Positions 1-11,649 of a stretch of DNA of 64,000 bases are shown here, one piece after another. A model generated the notes under the pieces. It ran no database searches. It saw only the letters and a list, made by a program, of their open reading frames with translations, and had not been told where the DNA came from. Where the stretch lies: positions 186,001-250,000 of the forward strand of contig JARFXM010000010.1 in assembly GCA_029532625.1 (NCBI GenBank), written 5' to 3'. How positions within the stretch are numbered: the first letter of the stretch is position 1; the number at the start of each line of letters is the position of its first letter. The stretch comes from Lomentospora prolificans. Lineage: Eukaryota > Ascomycota > Sordariomycetes > Microascales > Microascaceae. Position numbers and translations under genes: made by a program.

Positions 1-1431
1 CACGGTCGTTGGAGCTCACCACGTAGTCACCACATTATCTCTATACTCCTTTTTGTTCTTGGCACGGAGGCGAAGAGGTGAGGACGGTACGAAGCAAGAG
101 AGCGCATTTGCACTGATCGGTTGCTTTTCGTAATGGGACTTGCTTAAAGGCGTAGTGCGTCGTTCGAGAACTGGCCGAGAATCCCATGGCCGGCCCCGGC
201 TCTTGCATCAATCGATTCCTTGCGCCCAACCCATGCCCCCTGCTGGCTATATGTAGATTTGCTTGTTGTCATACTCCCGGGGTTCTGTCACCCGCTCCGG
301 ATATTATTTCGAGTCCCAAAAAGGGACGGGATTAGCGGAAGTGGGCCTGATACCCCGGCTCCTTCCAATTGGAACCCGGCCACCCGGAAAGCGACAAGGT
401 TTAAATGTTTCCTTGCATCAAATTCAGCGTTGAAAAGGGGGGCATCAACACATGAACTGCCTCTTCCGGGCCCCTCTGGTATCCATCTTCTTACTATCGA
501 ACAATGTGTGCGCCCCTTGTCAGACTGGGGGTCATTTAGTGCAGTTTGTTTACTTGTACATCAGCGAGAACAAGAAAGCTAACAGAGCAGTGAGGAGAGA
601 GGGTAGCATTCGAACCTGGCCAAACCCCCCATTTGCGACGCTAGCAGCAAGCTTCTGTCAAATGAGATGCGATTCTGGCGAATTCGTCCTGCCTTCTTCG
701 TAACCGGGAGTGTGTTTGTGTTTGTTAATCACGGAGAGGGGTTTCGAAGACTGTTCTGCCCCTCAACGAATATTGATTCCAGGCCAACGCTGGCGAGAGA
801 CGAAAGAAAACAGATCGTTTAGGGTAGTAAAGGGGCAAACCTCCGAGATCCTCCTTAGAGCCGAAGTGGAATAGGTATTGCGGTAGACAAACGACAACAT
901 GGATGTTCATGTTCTCCTTCACAGACCACGGACCCTGGTAACTGCTTACGACAGCCCAGTCTTTATGATCAGCGCTTTATCCCCCACTTTGTATCCGCCA
1001 CGGAGGCTGCAGATGAGGGTGGGAGGATCGCGCCCAGAGAAGCAAAAGGGGCGATGTAGCCGGAGGAAATGGAGCGACGGTTGCTATCATTCAAGCCCAG
1101 GATGCTTCCGTGTGCATTCTTTGGGGGGCCTGAGGACAAAGGTATTGTTATATTGCTGTATTTCGAGAAATGGACTGTTATCATTCCTCCTATGTATACC
1201 TTGGTCCATCTCTCCCTGACCCTCTCCCTCCACTTGACTGTTATATCGAATAATACTGAACAACGCCAGCATGGAACCAGTGGGTATGCACACCGGCGCC
1301 TCTCTCAGAGCCAATAGTAGATAGTGTAGGTCTCGGCCTTGCGCAAAGCTGTAATCATAGCCTCTGCTGGACCAACTAGCCAGGTCATCCTGTCCACTCA
1401 CAAACGATGAATATGGAAATTGAGGTCCCGT

Positions 1432-1468
<37 letters not shown>

Positions 1469-1898
1469 CCGCTCCACTGCTGCATTCAAGCTATTGAAAC
1501 CCCCTTTTTGAGTACCTAGAGAACTTGACGTCAATAATTAGCTTCCAAGTCGAGGGCAAGGACCTCAGGGGTGGTGCTGGGGTCCCCAGAACCGTTGAAA
1601 CACTAGCCGATGGTCGACAGATCAACGGACTTCCGCGAGAACAGACGCAGGGAGGCATATTATTATCCAGCTTTCGGTAACGGGAAGCGATATGACGATC
1701 GGACATGCCTCTTTTATAATCACACAACGAGTACTTATCACTCATCTGCCTCCTTTCCTCCTGCTGATCTTCCTGGGGTGTCTCTGAACTTGCAGAATTG
1801 TGAGAATATTGCGCGGCCCATTGCTCTTCCAAGCCAGACATTTCCCCCTCCCCGAGATCTTTTGGATCGCTTTGAATCGTAGTTTACGTACAGCAATC
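1..1898. other. Intergenic region upstream of the O-methyltransferase gene
   Basis: I see no convincing gene here. The open frames are short, overlap on both strands, and show no domain or splice-joined continuation. The stretch holds a 32-base poly-A run (listed separately) and the promoter of the O-methyltransferase gene at its right end. No clear TATA box was recognised. Confidence 0.5.
1433..1464 (+). repeat. Poly-A homopolymer, 32 bases
   Basis: An uninterrupted run of 32 A. It is the longest of four A/T homopolymers of 19 bases or more in the window; two of the others lie in introns. No gene is recognised around it. Confidence 0.95.
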
Positions 1899-3490
1899 AT
1901 GACCGAAGCCAACGGAACCCAGCCCGGATCGGAGCCTGCCACTAATGGGAATGCCCGGCCCAATGGCGTAACCGACGGCATTTCCAAGGCTCCTGTGGTT
2001 GACATTTCAGTTGCCTTGACGGCCAACGACCTTGGGAGCGTTGAAGGCCTGGCCAAAGAGATCTCAAGCCTCAGCACTGAGGCTTCCACCGGCGATGAGC
2101 GGGCTCGTCTCGCTCTCGTAGAGAAGGCCCGAGCCCTTGTTCGGGCACTTGAGACTCCAAGGGAAACCATGATCAAGCACTGCTGGGCGCAGGTAAGCGC
2201 ATTTAGTCTCCGACCCGAAGCTTCCATCTCGTAGCTGACATATATTCACGCAGCCGTCCGCCTTCACTGCATTGACAGTCGGTGTTGACACCGGCCTCTT
2301 TGTTGCTCTTGCGGAAAACGACGGAAGCCCCAAGAGGGCCCAGGATTTGGCTGAAAAGCTCGGTGTCGACCCTCCCCTCCTCTGTATGCCAACCCCGTCT
2401 GAGACGACGTGTATTTTCTTCCCATCGATTCCGCAATATTGACGTGTCCGTACATAGCCCGGCTTATGCGCCACCTCGGTTCTATGGGTTACATCCAGGA
2501 AGTCGACGCAGATATCTACAAGCCCACCAATTTCTCTAGCTCTCTAACCATTCCTATTATTGGCGATGGGTATCCATGCGTGTAAGTGTGCCCTATGCAG
2601 AGTCTTCATTCGTTGCTCAAAACTAAACCCTGTATTTCTCTAGTTCCGGGGCTCTTATAGCATCCCTCTCCAAATTCCCCGAATACGCCATGAAGAACGG
2701 CTACAAGACACCCCAGAGCATCTCGAATGGGCCTCTGCAGTATGCATACAACACTGAACTCAACATGTTTGAACACCTACATGCCAACCCACCCTACGGT
2801 TTCCAGTTCAACCACCACATGGGTGGATATCGTCAGGGCCGCCCATCGTGGATGGATTCAGGCTTCTACCCTGTGCAAGAGCGCCTCATCGATGGTGTCA
2901 CCTTTGGCGAAGAGGATGCCCTTCTCGTCGACATCGGCGGCGGCATGGGTCACGATTTGGAGGAGTTTAGGCGCAAGCATCCGGACGCCCCTGGCCGGTT
3001 GATCCTCCAGGATTTAGCACCTGTGCTGGGACAAATCACCAGCCTCGACCCCAAGATTGAGCGTATCGAGTACGACTTTTACACCGAACAACCTATCAAG
3101 GGTGAGTGTTTAAAAATTTTTCAATCCTTCCGTGAGTTCCAGGATTTCGGCTTTCAACTAACACCCACAGGTGCTCGTGCGTACTACATGCATTCGTGTC
3201 TTCATGACTGGCCCGATGAGGTTGACGTCAAAATCTTGGCTCGCATCAAGGAAGCGATGAAGCCCGGTTACAGCCGTCTTTTGATCAATGAGAACGTCAT
3301 CCCTCCCAGACATGCGCAGTGGGAGGCCACCGCTCTTGACATCATGATGCTTACCCTCTTGAGCTCGCGGGAACGAACAGAAGGCGACTGGCGTCTGCTC
3401 TTGGAGAATATGTCCGGTTTGAAGATTACCAACATTTACACTGCCGCGAATGGTGTCGAGAGCATTATTGAGTGTGAATTAGCCGAGTAA
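1899..3490 (+). CDS. SAM-dependent O-methyltransferase (family 2)
   Basis: Predicted five-exon gene: 1899-2192, 2254-2383, 2458-2581, 2644-3101 and 3171-3490, giving 441 residues. The SAM-binding glycine motif VDIGGGMGHD is near residues 278-287. The LHDWPDE motif near residues 346-352 carries the expected catalytic base, H347. Family members transfer a methyl group from SAM to a hydroxyl of a small aromatic or polyketide acceptor, usually in the cytosol, and many sit in secondary-metabolite clusters. Length is normal for the fungal family. The start is the first ATG that gives an open frame into the conserved part. The 69-base last intron is a multiple of three and lacks a stop, so retention would add 23 residues. 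The next gene on the same strand is a Zn2Cys6 regulator. The acceptor substrate is unknown. Confidence 0.9.
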
Positions 3491-4029
3491 TGATGGGCTG
3501 GATATACGCATGAACGAGGGTGCCGTTGTATGTTCCCATAACTTGTTCAAAATAGTTTATTTTCCAACCAAAAGTTATTGGCGGGTTGAAAGTCCTGTGA
3601 ACGAATCAGTGAATATTAATAGTCGAAGGCGGTTCCTTCAGATAGGGTTTTGCTCCTCCGTTGATCAAGCACCACCCAAACAGGATGTCTCGAGGATTCT
3701 TGCCGGCATTTGAAAATATTGTCCACACCCTAGCCAAATAAAGAAGGCGGTCAGACCATGCTCCTGAAGGCCTGTTTTAAGCAAGCGGTCTACAAATTGG
3801 GACTAGCGTTAGAACTGCAAAGTTAAGGTCCGACGCTTGTCGGAGAAAACGGCACAATCTCATCCCGATCCCCTCTCCATAACCCGCCTGCTCCGGAAGT
3901 GGAAGGACGCCTTTCCTCTTCCTACTCTCCTCAATTCCACAGATTCCTTTCCGAGTGAATGGGATCATACATACCACGAGCCCGTCGATGAATACGATTG
4001 GCTATTAAATCTTCCGGAGGGCATGCACA
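3491..4029. other. Intergenic region between the O-methyltransferase and Zn2Cys6 regulator
   Basis: About 540 bases. It should hold the 3' end of the methyltransferase transcript and the promoter of the regulator. No separate gene or repeat is seen. Confidence 0.5.
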
Positions 4030-6239
4030 ATGGACTCCCCTAGGAAGGAGTCCGCAACGACATTGTCCTGCCCGGTTGTCGACCAGTCACGAGTCCACCA
4101 GAAATCGTTCAATGCTTGCGAATCTTGCCGTGCGGCTAAGTTAAAATGCGTCCCTGGTTCCAAGAACAGGGCTTGCAAACGTTGCACCGAGCTAAAGAGA
4201 GAATGCGTCTTTCGGACCGGGACGAGAAAGAGGGCACCAAGGAGAGCAAGAGAGTGAGTGTTGAATCAAGCACAGATCTCCTAAGTCATAGATATCTCTC
4301 TTCCGGGTGCATAGAGAACTACCGTATCGTAAAACTGATCCAGTGAAGCAGCGATCGCCTATCAGAGCCTCCCAAGCAGCCAAAACAGCCAAGTCAGACT
4401 TTCAGCATAGACTTCCATATGAAGGATGAAGACGACGTTGATTCCGCCTTTGACTCTCTCATCCAGATGCACCATTCTTGCATTAGCAACTTGGTACCAC
4501 CAGAAGAAGAGTCTTCGAAAGACGAAGCTGTGTTTCTCCCGTCGCCGCCTTCGTCCATCCAATCCCCGGCTACGCCAACCAAGACTCGAACGATTCAATC
4601 CTTCTGTCTCCAGCCACAATTCAACCTTGAGTCCGCCACATCACTCCTTGAATCTTTTAGGTCTATGCTGCCTTATTTTCCTTGTATCATATTGAATGAA
4701 GACGAAACCATAAGATCATTGGCTAGGCAGCGGCCATTTGTCCTGCTCGCGATCCTCGCCTGCGCGAGCAGCAACAGGACATTGCAAGGCCATGGTCTCT
4801 ACGATGAGGAATTTAGAAAGGTTCTGGGCTTGAAGGTTGTGGCTGGTGGAGAGAGAAGCCTCGAATTGCTTCAGGGGCTGCTGATATACTGCGCCTGGTT
4901 AGTACTACTCGTTTCCAGGGTGCTTTTTCTTACCAGGCTAGGGTATGATGCTTATTTTCAACAGGTATCCATTTCATCTCCGCCCTAAGGACAGACGTGT
5001 CTCTCAGTATCTTCGGATGGTAGCCGATATTCTCCGGGACCTCGAGTTGGACAGATTCCCAGACGACCGAAACGAGTGCGACCCTATTGCTCCCGAACAA
5101 TTCGACGGTATACGAGCGTATCTTGCCAGTTTCTATCTTGTATCGATGTATGACATTCTAGCCCGCGGACCAGCAACTTGGCTCCCTCGTATTAACATTT
5201 ATCATTGTATAGATTATCTAGCATGTGGCCCAAGATCTCATGGGCAACCCTATCATATACGTCTTGGACAGCCGCATGCGCAGAAGCGTTTGTAGAGTCA
5301 TCTCGTCCCTTGGACGCTACTCTTGGCTGTCTTGCTCGGCACGCATACATCATGCAAGAAGCGGGCCTAATATCTGGCAAATCTCAAGGCGATGACCGAG
5401 AATCACGACTCATGATGCTGGGTCTCGAATCACAATTCCGGGACTGGCAACTGACAACCCCTGCCGCGGCGGTCTCTACTGCTGTGACACTCGGATCGAC
5501 ATTCACGGAGATATTCATCCATTGTAACACCATGTGGAAGTCGCCGTCCACGAGGAGGCCAGGGAAAGGCCTGGAACCTGAAATGAGCAAACTGTGGCAG
5601 GCTGTCCCACTTGTGCGAAGGTTCTTCGAGGTGGCAATGCACGTAGACCACAACGACTTTTCGGCGCTCGAATGGGTTAAGCTTGTAGGATGTGTCATTT
5701 TGGGGATGATGCTCTCATTCCCTCTCAGACAGATGCCCGAATGGGATTACACCCTTGCACGAGCGGAGCTAAGATACGCCGAATGTCTTGAGAAGCTCTG
5801 CCAAGGTCTGACAGTCGGAGAGGACGGCTCACCGACAGTCCCCGCAATAACACACAAGGCCACTGACGTGAAATCAGCCAGCCAGATCATCATGAGGGTT
5901 GTTCTTAGGAAGTACAGAGATAGGGTCGAGAAAGAAGAAAGGGCAGAAGAGGACAGGAGAGTGATGTGTCCTGTCCTGGATGGGAGCCTTGATGAGTACA
6001 TGCATTTATGGAACGACGCGCCGATGGCCATGCCGGTAATGGCAACGCAGGCTGACATTGCCTCCCTATCCACAGTGGCTCTGCTCGCTAACCCGGGAGG
6101 CGAGACGTGCAACTTCGAGGAAGCAAGACAACTTGCGCATGGGACAGGCACGCAAACGGATCCGCGGCGGATGTATCATGATTTGTGGGCTACCATGACA
6201 TTAGGCTGGGGTGAGCGTGAAACGGAGTCTTTGAACTGA
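4030..6239 (+). CDS. Zn2Cys6 (fungal binuclear cluster) transcription factor
   Basis: Predicted exons 4030-4253, 4352-4897, 4965-5147 and 5213-6239, giving 659 residues. The N-terminal zinc cluster has cysteines at residues 30, 33, 40, 49, 52 and 59 (spacing CX2CX6CX8CX2CX6C), followed by basic residues. A Ser/Pro-rich linker leads into a long helical middle region of the fungal-specific regulator type, with an LSSMW motif just after the third intron. Such proteins are nuclear DNA-binding regulators that often control adjacent genes. Its position between an O-methyltransferase and a tyrosinase-domain gene, all on one strand, makes these the first candidate targets. The first intron acceptor is the least certain: CAG ending at 4351 fits phase, but AAG at 4348 also would. 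Confidence 0.88.
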
Positions 6240-6370
6240 GTATTATTCAGGATAGCTTGTATATTAGACGATGTCTCTAGAACTATTAGTACGAGTGAGT
6301 GCTTTTCAATCATGCTGATGAATTCGCAGCTTGGCGCTTTCAAATTGTGTTAAAAAACTAAAAATAATTA

Positions 6371-6672
6371 AAAATAAAATAAAATAAAATAAAATAAAAT
6401 AAAATAAAATAAAATAAAATAAAATAAAATAAAATAAAATAAAATAAAATAAAATAAAATAAAATAAAATAAAATAAAATAAAATAAAATAAAATAAAAT
6501 AAAATAAAATAAAATAAAATAAAATAAAATAAAATAAAATAAAATAAAATAAAATAAAATAAAATAAAATAAAATAAAATAAAATAAAATAAAATAAAAT
6601 AAGATAAAATAAAATAAAATAAAATAAAAATAAAATAAAATAAAATAAAAATAAAATAAAATAAAATAAAAT
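6371..6672. repeat. (AAAAT)n pentanucleotide microsatellite
   Basis: From 6371 to 6600 the unit AAAAT repeats 46 times without a mismatch. From 6601 to 6672 about 14 further units carry three small variations: one AAGAT and two units with an extra A. The array starts about 130 bases past the stop of the Zn2Cys6 gene, so it may lie in or just beyond the 3' UTR. A minus-strand open frame across it encodes only a Phe/Ile/Leu/Tyr repeat and is not a gene. Confidence 0.98.
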
Positions 6673-6852
6673 AAGGAGATGGCTAAATTATGGAGGTCTA
6701 TTAATATAAATGACCAAACGAGTCTCAATACCTAACCAGTGGGCTTTCCGCTGGCCACATGGAAGCACCAACTATTCACTTTGCTTCCGAGTCTTAGCGC
6801 ACGGCATCTATGGCAGACTCTGATGGGAAAGACCTTCTACATTCATCTCAAT

Positions 6853-7080
6853 TCAAGGCCTTGGCTCGACAACCTCGGCCGGCGCCAAGGAAAATGGGTC
6901 ATTGGATAAATCTTTACCGTCGAAAAACCTTACTTCAAGTCTGAACCCGTCTCGCGTTGCAGAGACGCTGCAGTGTGTTGGCGTTCGACTGGGCTGGTTG
7001 AGTGCAATACCGTCGTAATACTTGTTCTCGCCTTCCACCTCCCTGTCAACAGAGATTACCGTGGTTGTGCGGTTGGCCAT
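6853..7080 (-). CDS. Small hypothetical ORF, doubtful
   Basis: A 75-codon frame beginning MANRTTT. Its composition is ordinary for a soluble protein, with no low complexity and a charged C-terminal half. There is no recognised domain, no signal peptide and no clear splice-joined extension. It could be a real short gene, a fragment of one, or chance. It is listed because the surrounding 1.6 kb has nothing better. Confidence 0.2.
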   Translation of the reverse strand: MANRTTTVISVDREVEGENKYYDGIALNQPSRTPTHCSVSATRDGFRLEVRFFDGKDLSNDPFSLAPAEVVEPRP

Positions 7081-7619
7081 TATTACTTCGAACAAGGACA
7101 TCAATTAGCGTGGTTTGGGTCATCCGGGCAAACTCATGGCGCAAGTTCCTGTCAGCTTCCACTCGTCTCGTGGCAGATGGCTTCGGGAGCGGGAGATAAA
7201 ACGAGCCGCCCGTGCTCAACTGCTTACCTGGCCGGCAGGGGCGGAGATTGTACTACATAACCATCGCTCCTCTCCTGGCGCCAAGGCACCGGCAACGCCA
7301 AGAGCCAGCCGTCTAGCCCTACAAGAAACGACGACTGGGCGGGTGGGTCCTAACCGCCAACACTGATGATATCCTAATGCGTTATGTGCCACTCAATGCA
7401 GGGGGATGTGAAGGTTGTCCGCCCATCCCAAAGCTGCCGGGAAATTAAGGCTCGCCAGAACGGGAATGCTTTCCGAAAAATGCCTTTCGATTTGTCTTGA
7501 AGCGCCTCTTGCAGGTAATCGTCAGTGAACCTGGTAATAGAAAGCGAGGTGGCGGCATGGGAGATGAAGACTACTTCGTATGCCGGGTACTACCGACCTC
7601 GTGGCGGGACGGGAAGAGA

Positions 7620-7629
7620 TATATATATA
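7620..7629 (+). promoter_or_regulatory. TATA-like element of the tyrosinase-domain gene
   Basis: An alternating TATATATATA run about 205 bases upstream of the predicted ATG at 7836. The position suits a promoter with a long 5' leader; assignment is by position only. Confidence 0.4.
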
Positions 7630-7835
7630 GTCCGCGAGGATCTGGACGGAGAAGTTTCCTGTTTTGTGAGCCATCATCCTCGATCTTGCGTTTTCGATAG
7701 GACTCCCTATCAGCCATTCATTTTGAACGACCGTTGAAGGTCTATCATTCGCTCATTTTCTGATTTCTGAGCCATTCCGGGCTTAGGAGTCGTTCACTCT
7801 TTTTTGTTTCATTTGGTTGCATCGCGGTTAGAAAC

Positions 7836-9540
7836 ATGCGTCTCTTGAATCCCTTCCTCGGCGCCATATTGGCGGCGTCTGCTAGCGCCCGTTGCGTTGG
7901 TCGACACCATTCGAGCCACCCTCAAGGTCATCTTTCCTCGACAACCGAGTCTTCCGTTGCTATTTCTTCGGTCATCACCACTAGCAACCCTTCTGCTACG
8001 CCTTCGCACTCGTATGATGGCGAACCTTCTAGCCAGGTTGAACCCTCGAGCCAGGTGGAGCCTTCGAGCCGCGCGGAGCCTTCTTCTAGTTCTGAGGCCG
8101 AAGAGGACTCGACGAGCTCCCCTGTTGCACCCACCAGCGAGTCCGTCCCCGCTGTCACTATTCCCGGCGACGTTGAGCCGACGTCTGCTCCGCAAAACAC
8201 CGCCGTGGATCCCACCGACGCGGCTCAAGTACCCACGTCGAAGCCCTCGGATAACTCGAGCTCTTCCAGCGAGGCGCAGGCCGAAACCCAATCCACCGTC
8301 GGCCCCGACACTACCACCTCTGCCTCGAAGCCGGCACCCACCTACGAGCGCGCGTACCCCGCCGACATTCTCGACGAGCTCCGCGACGAGAGCATCTCCA
8401 ATCTCAGGGTGTATCTGAAGAACAAGGCTAGCTCCGGGAAGCGGGATGTGGCGTGTACTCTCGAGAACGCTACTGTCAGGCGCGAGTGGTGAGTGTTTCC
8501 TAGCTCTGATTCAACTTTGGCAACAGTCACGCTGACTAAAAACTGAAAATAGGGGCGATCTCTCCTTGTCTGAGCGTGCAGACTACATCGACGCCGTCCA
8601 GTGCTTGATGGACCTCCCTTCCAAGTCCTCGAAGACCCAGTTCCCCGGCGCTCGTTCTCGATTCGACGACTTCCTCGGTGTCCATGTTCTGAAAGCCGAT
8701 AACGTCTATGACACAGTAAGTTGGGCTCTTTATCTAATATGGGGACATCAACACTGACTTGTTTGGACGATAACTAGGCAAACTCCCTCACGTGGCGCCG
8801 TTACTTTGTCCACGCCTACGAAAAGGCCCTGCAACAAGAATGTGGTTATCAGGGCGCTCAACCTTACTGGAACTGGGGACGATATGCCGCTAACGAGACC
8901 ACTCTCGAGAACTCACCCCTGCTTGACGGAAGTCCGACGTCCTTCGGTGGCGACGGCGACAACAACTACTGCCTCGCCGACGGCCCGTTCGTCAACAGGA
9001 CCGTGAACATGGGTCCTGGGCCGACGCTTGAGTACAACCCCCGATGCATCCAGCGATACCTCTCTGCCGGATGTGCTGCCTATACCAAGGTCGAGATCAC
9101 GCACCGTGTTGTTTCGCAGAGCAAGACGCTGGCGGCTTTCCAGGACACGCTGGCGAGCAGAACCGGCGTCTTGGCTACCGGCCGCCTCACCCTCTTCAAC
9201 AGCAAAAACAGCGTAGGTGTCCCCTCTCGCCCATTGCTTTTTCTTCTTTCTTGAACTACGAACCGCAAGTCGCTAACTTGAATGGCAGGACCTCCACTCT
9301 TGGGTGGGCGACCCTATGGCGTTCCTTCACCTTGCTGGCATCGATCGCCTTTGGTGGATCTGGCAGTTACAAGACTTGGATAACCGGTTGCACATTGTCG
9401 ATGGCTACGAGAATAGTAGCACGGGCAAAGTCCCAGGAAAACTAACCGATACTATTGACCTGGGTGTCCTCGCCGAGAAGCGAGAGCTGGGTGACCTCGT
9501 GGATACCACGGATGGAGACTTCTGCTACATCTACTATTAA
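7836..9540 (+). CDS. Secreted tyrosinase-domain protein with most copper ligands replaced
   Basis: Predicted exons 7836-8488, 8553-8715, 8778-9212 and 9289-9540, giving 500 residues. A short signal peptide (about residues 1-18) is followed by a Ser/Thr/Pro/Glu-rich region to about residue 165 that includes a degenerate EPSSQV repeat. The tyrosinase central domain spans about residues 219-460 and is recognised by RFDDFLGVH, RRYFVHAYEKAL, QPYWNWG and IDRLWWIWQ. Active family members bind two coppers through six histidines and oxidise phenols. Here only the first is present (H262). The others are Y270, R279, L404, R408 and L432 by alignment to the family pattern. Splice sites and frame are intact, so this looks like a pseudoenzyme rather than a decaying gene. 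Phenol oxidation is not expected. Confidence 0.88.
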
Positions 9541-9771
9541 TAAAATAATAAGAGGGTGATGAGTTAGGAGAGGGTAGAAGCCGGATAGCTGGGTATCCAC
9601 GCACCTCCGTATCTACCTTTCACAATCTAGCCTTCCCGCTTGGCTCCAAATCCGGGTTGGAAAAGACAAATTTAAAACTCTATTAGCCCAAACCCACATT
9701 GATAATGGGCCCCAGTCACCACCAACTCTCCAGGTTCATGCGAAACACCACTGACTTCTCCACGCTCCATC

Positions 9772-10009
9772 ATGTCGAGCCAAGCTCTAGATTCGCGGGA
9801 CCCTAACGCGTACGGGTGGCTGTGGCCAGATAGGTAACGGTCTCTCCTCCCTATCAAGTATTCGACTGCTTGTTTTATTCTTGCTTAACAACAGGAATAA
9901 ATGGCTGGATAAAGAGAATGGAAGTTTACTTGGTCGCATTTTGTTTATTGACTGCGTGTTGATCAGTATCACCCTATCCTGTTTTGGTGTTCTCATAGCA
10001 CACCAATAA
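9772..10009 (+). CDS. Possible 58-residue single-pass membrane microprotein
   Basis: Two short exons join in frame: 9772-9833 and 9895-10009. The intron has a GTAACG donor, a CTTAAC branch-like motif and an ACAG acceptor. The product begins MSSQALDS, has a charged middle and ends in a hydrophobic stretch of about 20 residues that could span a membrane. It is below normal gene-finder size limits. There is no homology support, so it may be chance. Confidence 0.3.
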
Positions 10010-11649
10010 CTCCTGGTCGCTCGTCGGGCTGTGGTTAGGTTGCTTCTTCTGTATCGAAGTGCAGTGCTCTGACATCGATTGTGGCTGGATCATCTTGCTT
10101 ATAATTTTAAACCATCAACACCAGTGACTCCGAGAAGCCGGACCACCCCGACCGGTTGAGTGCTGACGTAGCGGAGCTTGACATCGACACGGATGATCAA
10201 GACTTCACATGGGGCCTTGCCTGGGCTACAGCTCTCCACGTTGAGTATCGCTGATATTCTCCACGAGTACCGCACGTGTGGCTCTGCAAGCTCCTGGATC
10301 TGTGGGGCTCTAAGTCTCTACATGGCTGTTAGCCCCATTTTCCATGGTGACCTATCCGATATCATCGGGTGAGGATTGGTTTTAATCAGTGGGGGGCTAT
10401 GTGTGGGATCGCCGGAATGTTTCCTGATGGGTTACTCAATATGGTCAGTGACAGTCAAGTCCAGGTACCATGTTTAATTGAAGCTCTTCATGATGGCCAA
10501 TGCTCCATGGCCAATATTACCTCTGCAGGCCCAAGTGTTCGGCTACGTTCAACTCTCAAGTCCATATACCAGCCAATAGGTGCATAACACTCTCCAGCTT
10601 GAATGAATAGAAAGTGAAACTAACGATTTCAAGTCGTGAGCAAGTCTTCAAACGATCTATGCAGGCACAATCCCATTGAATCCCGTAGTCGCATTTTATA
10701 AGAGCTGATATTAGATGGACTTTCTCGAAGTTTTCCTTGACAACACTACATACATCAGCGAGAGAGCCTCGTTGCTTAAGTGCGGGCGTTTTACCATGTA
10801 CCTCGACGCAGTCATCCGCAATTTAGCGCATGGACTTTCAGTCTCTAAGGACTAATATTAGTTTGCCTCCTTGGATTTACTTGGTTGACACGACTAGGAC
10901 GTTGACCCAGCTAACAGCGAGGTGATACACAACAACGCCAGCCTTACTCAATTGGTTTTTGTGTTAATCTAGACGAAGAGGGTCACGCAGATCTTCTTTG
11001 CTACACAGATGCAGTAATTACATCTTTCTCCAAGTAACCGCAAAGGGCTCAATACTCGCATTTGACTTTCGGTTCTTCCCTCGCCGGGAGTTCCGCATAC
11101 AATATGGGCAGCCCATTCTTTCCTTATCATTCATGGCATTATATTTCTCTTCCTCTTTAAAAATGCGCCGACTCCAGACACAACGCGTGACAAGGTGCAG
11201 ACAGCAGCCCCGTTTCTGCCTCACCCCCCACCACAGATTTCACTCCAACCTTTTGATATAGTCCAATAGGTCTGGGTTACAGGCCTGAGTTAGTTAATGT
11301 GCTCTCCGTGTTGCGCTAGGCAAGTCTGGACTCGCGAGGTTTAGGCCTGGACCCCGACTGCGGGAAGATGTTTGCCCCGGATCACGATAACCTCCGAAAA
11401 CGCTCGGAACCAGCAAGAGATGTCCACACACAACGCGTAAAGCTCCGCAGGCCAATTGTAACTTTTCCCTACAAATACGCCGATATGAAGCGCCGAATAA
11501 AATCGGAACTATCACTAGTGCAGGCTAGATAAAACCTATATTAACGACTGTCCTGCTAAAGATCTCGGCGCTGCAACTTGGGACACCAATGTTATATTCA
11601 CCCAGCAACATCCTCCATCTTAGAATTTCTCGGTCACGTATCGACAAAA
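10010..11649. other. Intergenic region, no gene recognised
   Basis: About 1.6 kb. Reading frames are short and lack conserved motifs or good splice-joined extensions. It includes the promoter of the DJ-1-like gene at its right end. Confidence 0.5.

Larger units (their letters stand above)
6240..7835. other. Intergenic region with pentanucleotide repeat
   Basis: About 1.6 kb between the regulator and the tyrosinase-domain gene. It contains the AAAAT repeat array, one weak minus-strand reading frame (6853-7080) and a TATA-like element near 7620 that probably belongs to the tyrosinase-domain gene. Confidence 0.6.

Noticed and set aside
590..640. TTCGAACC box resembling a tRNA T-arm on the minus strand
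   Set aside because: The flanking bases do not form the required five-pair stem, and no acceptor or anticodon arm is found.
6306..6728. Minus-strand 140-codon frame of repeating Phe/Ile/Leu/Tyr
   Set aside because: It is the translation of the AAAAT array; no gene signals.
7897..8418. Arg/Pro-rich frame within the tyrosinase-domain first exon
   Set aside because: An out-of-frame shadow of the Ser/Pro-rich coding region.
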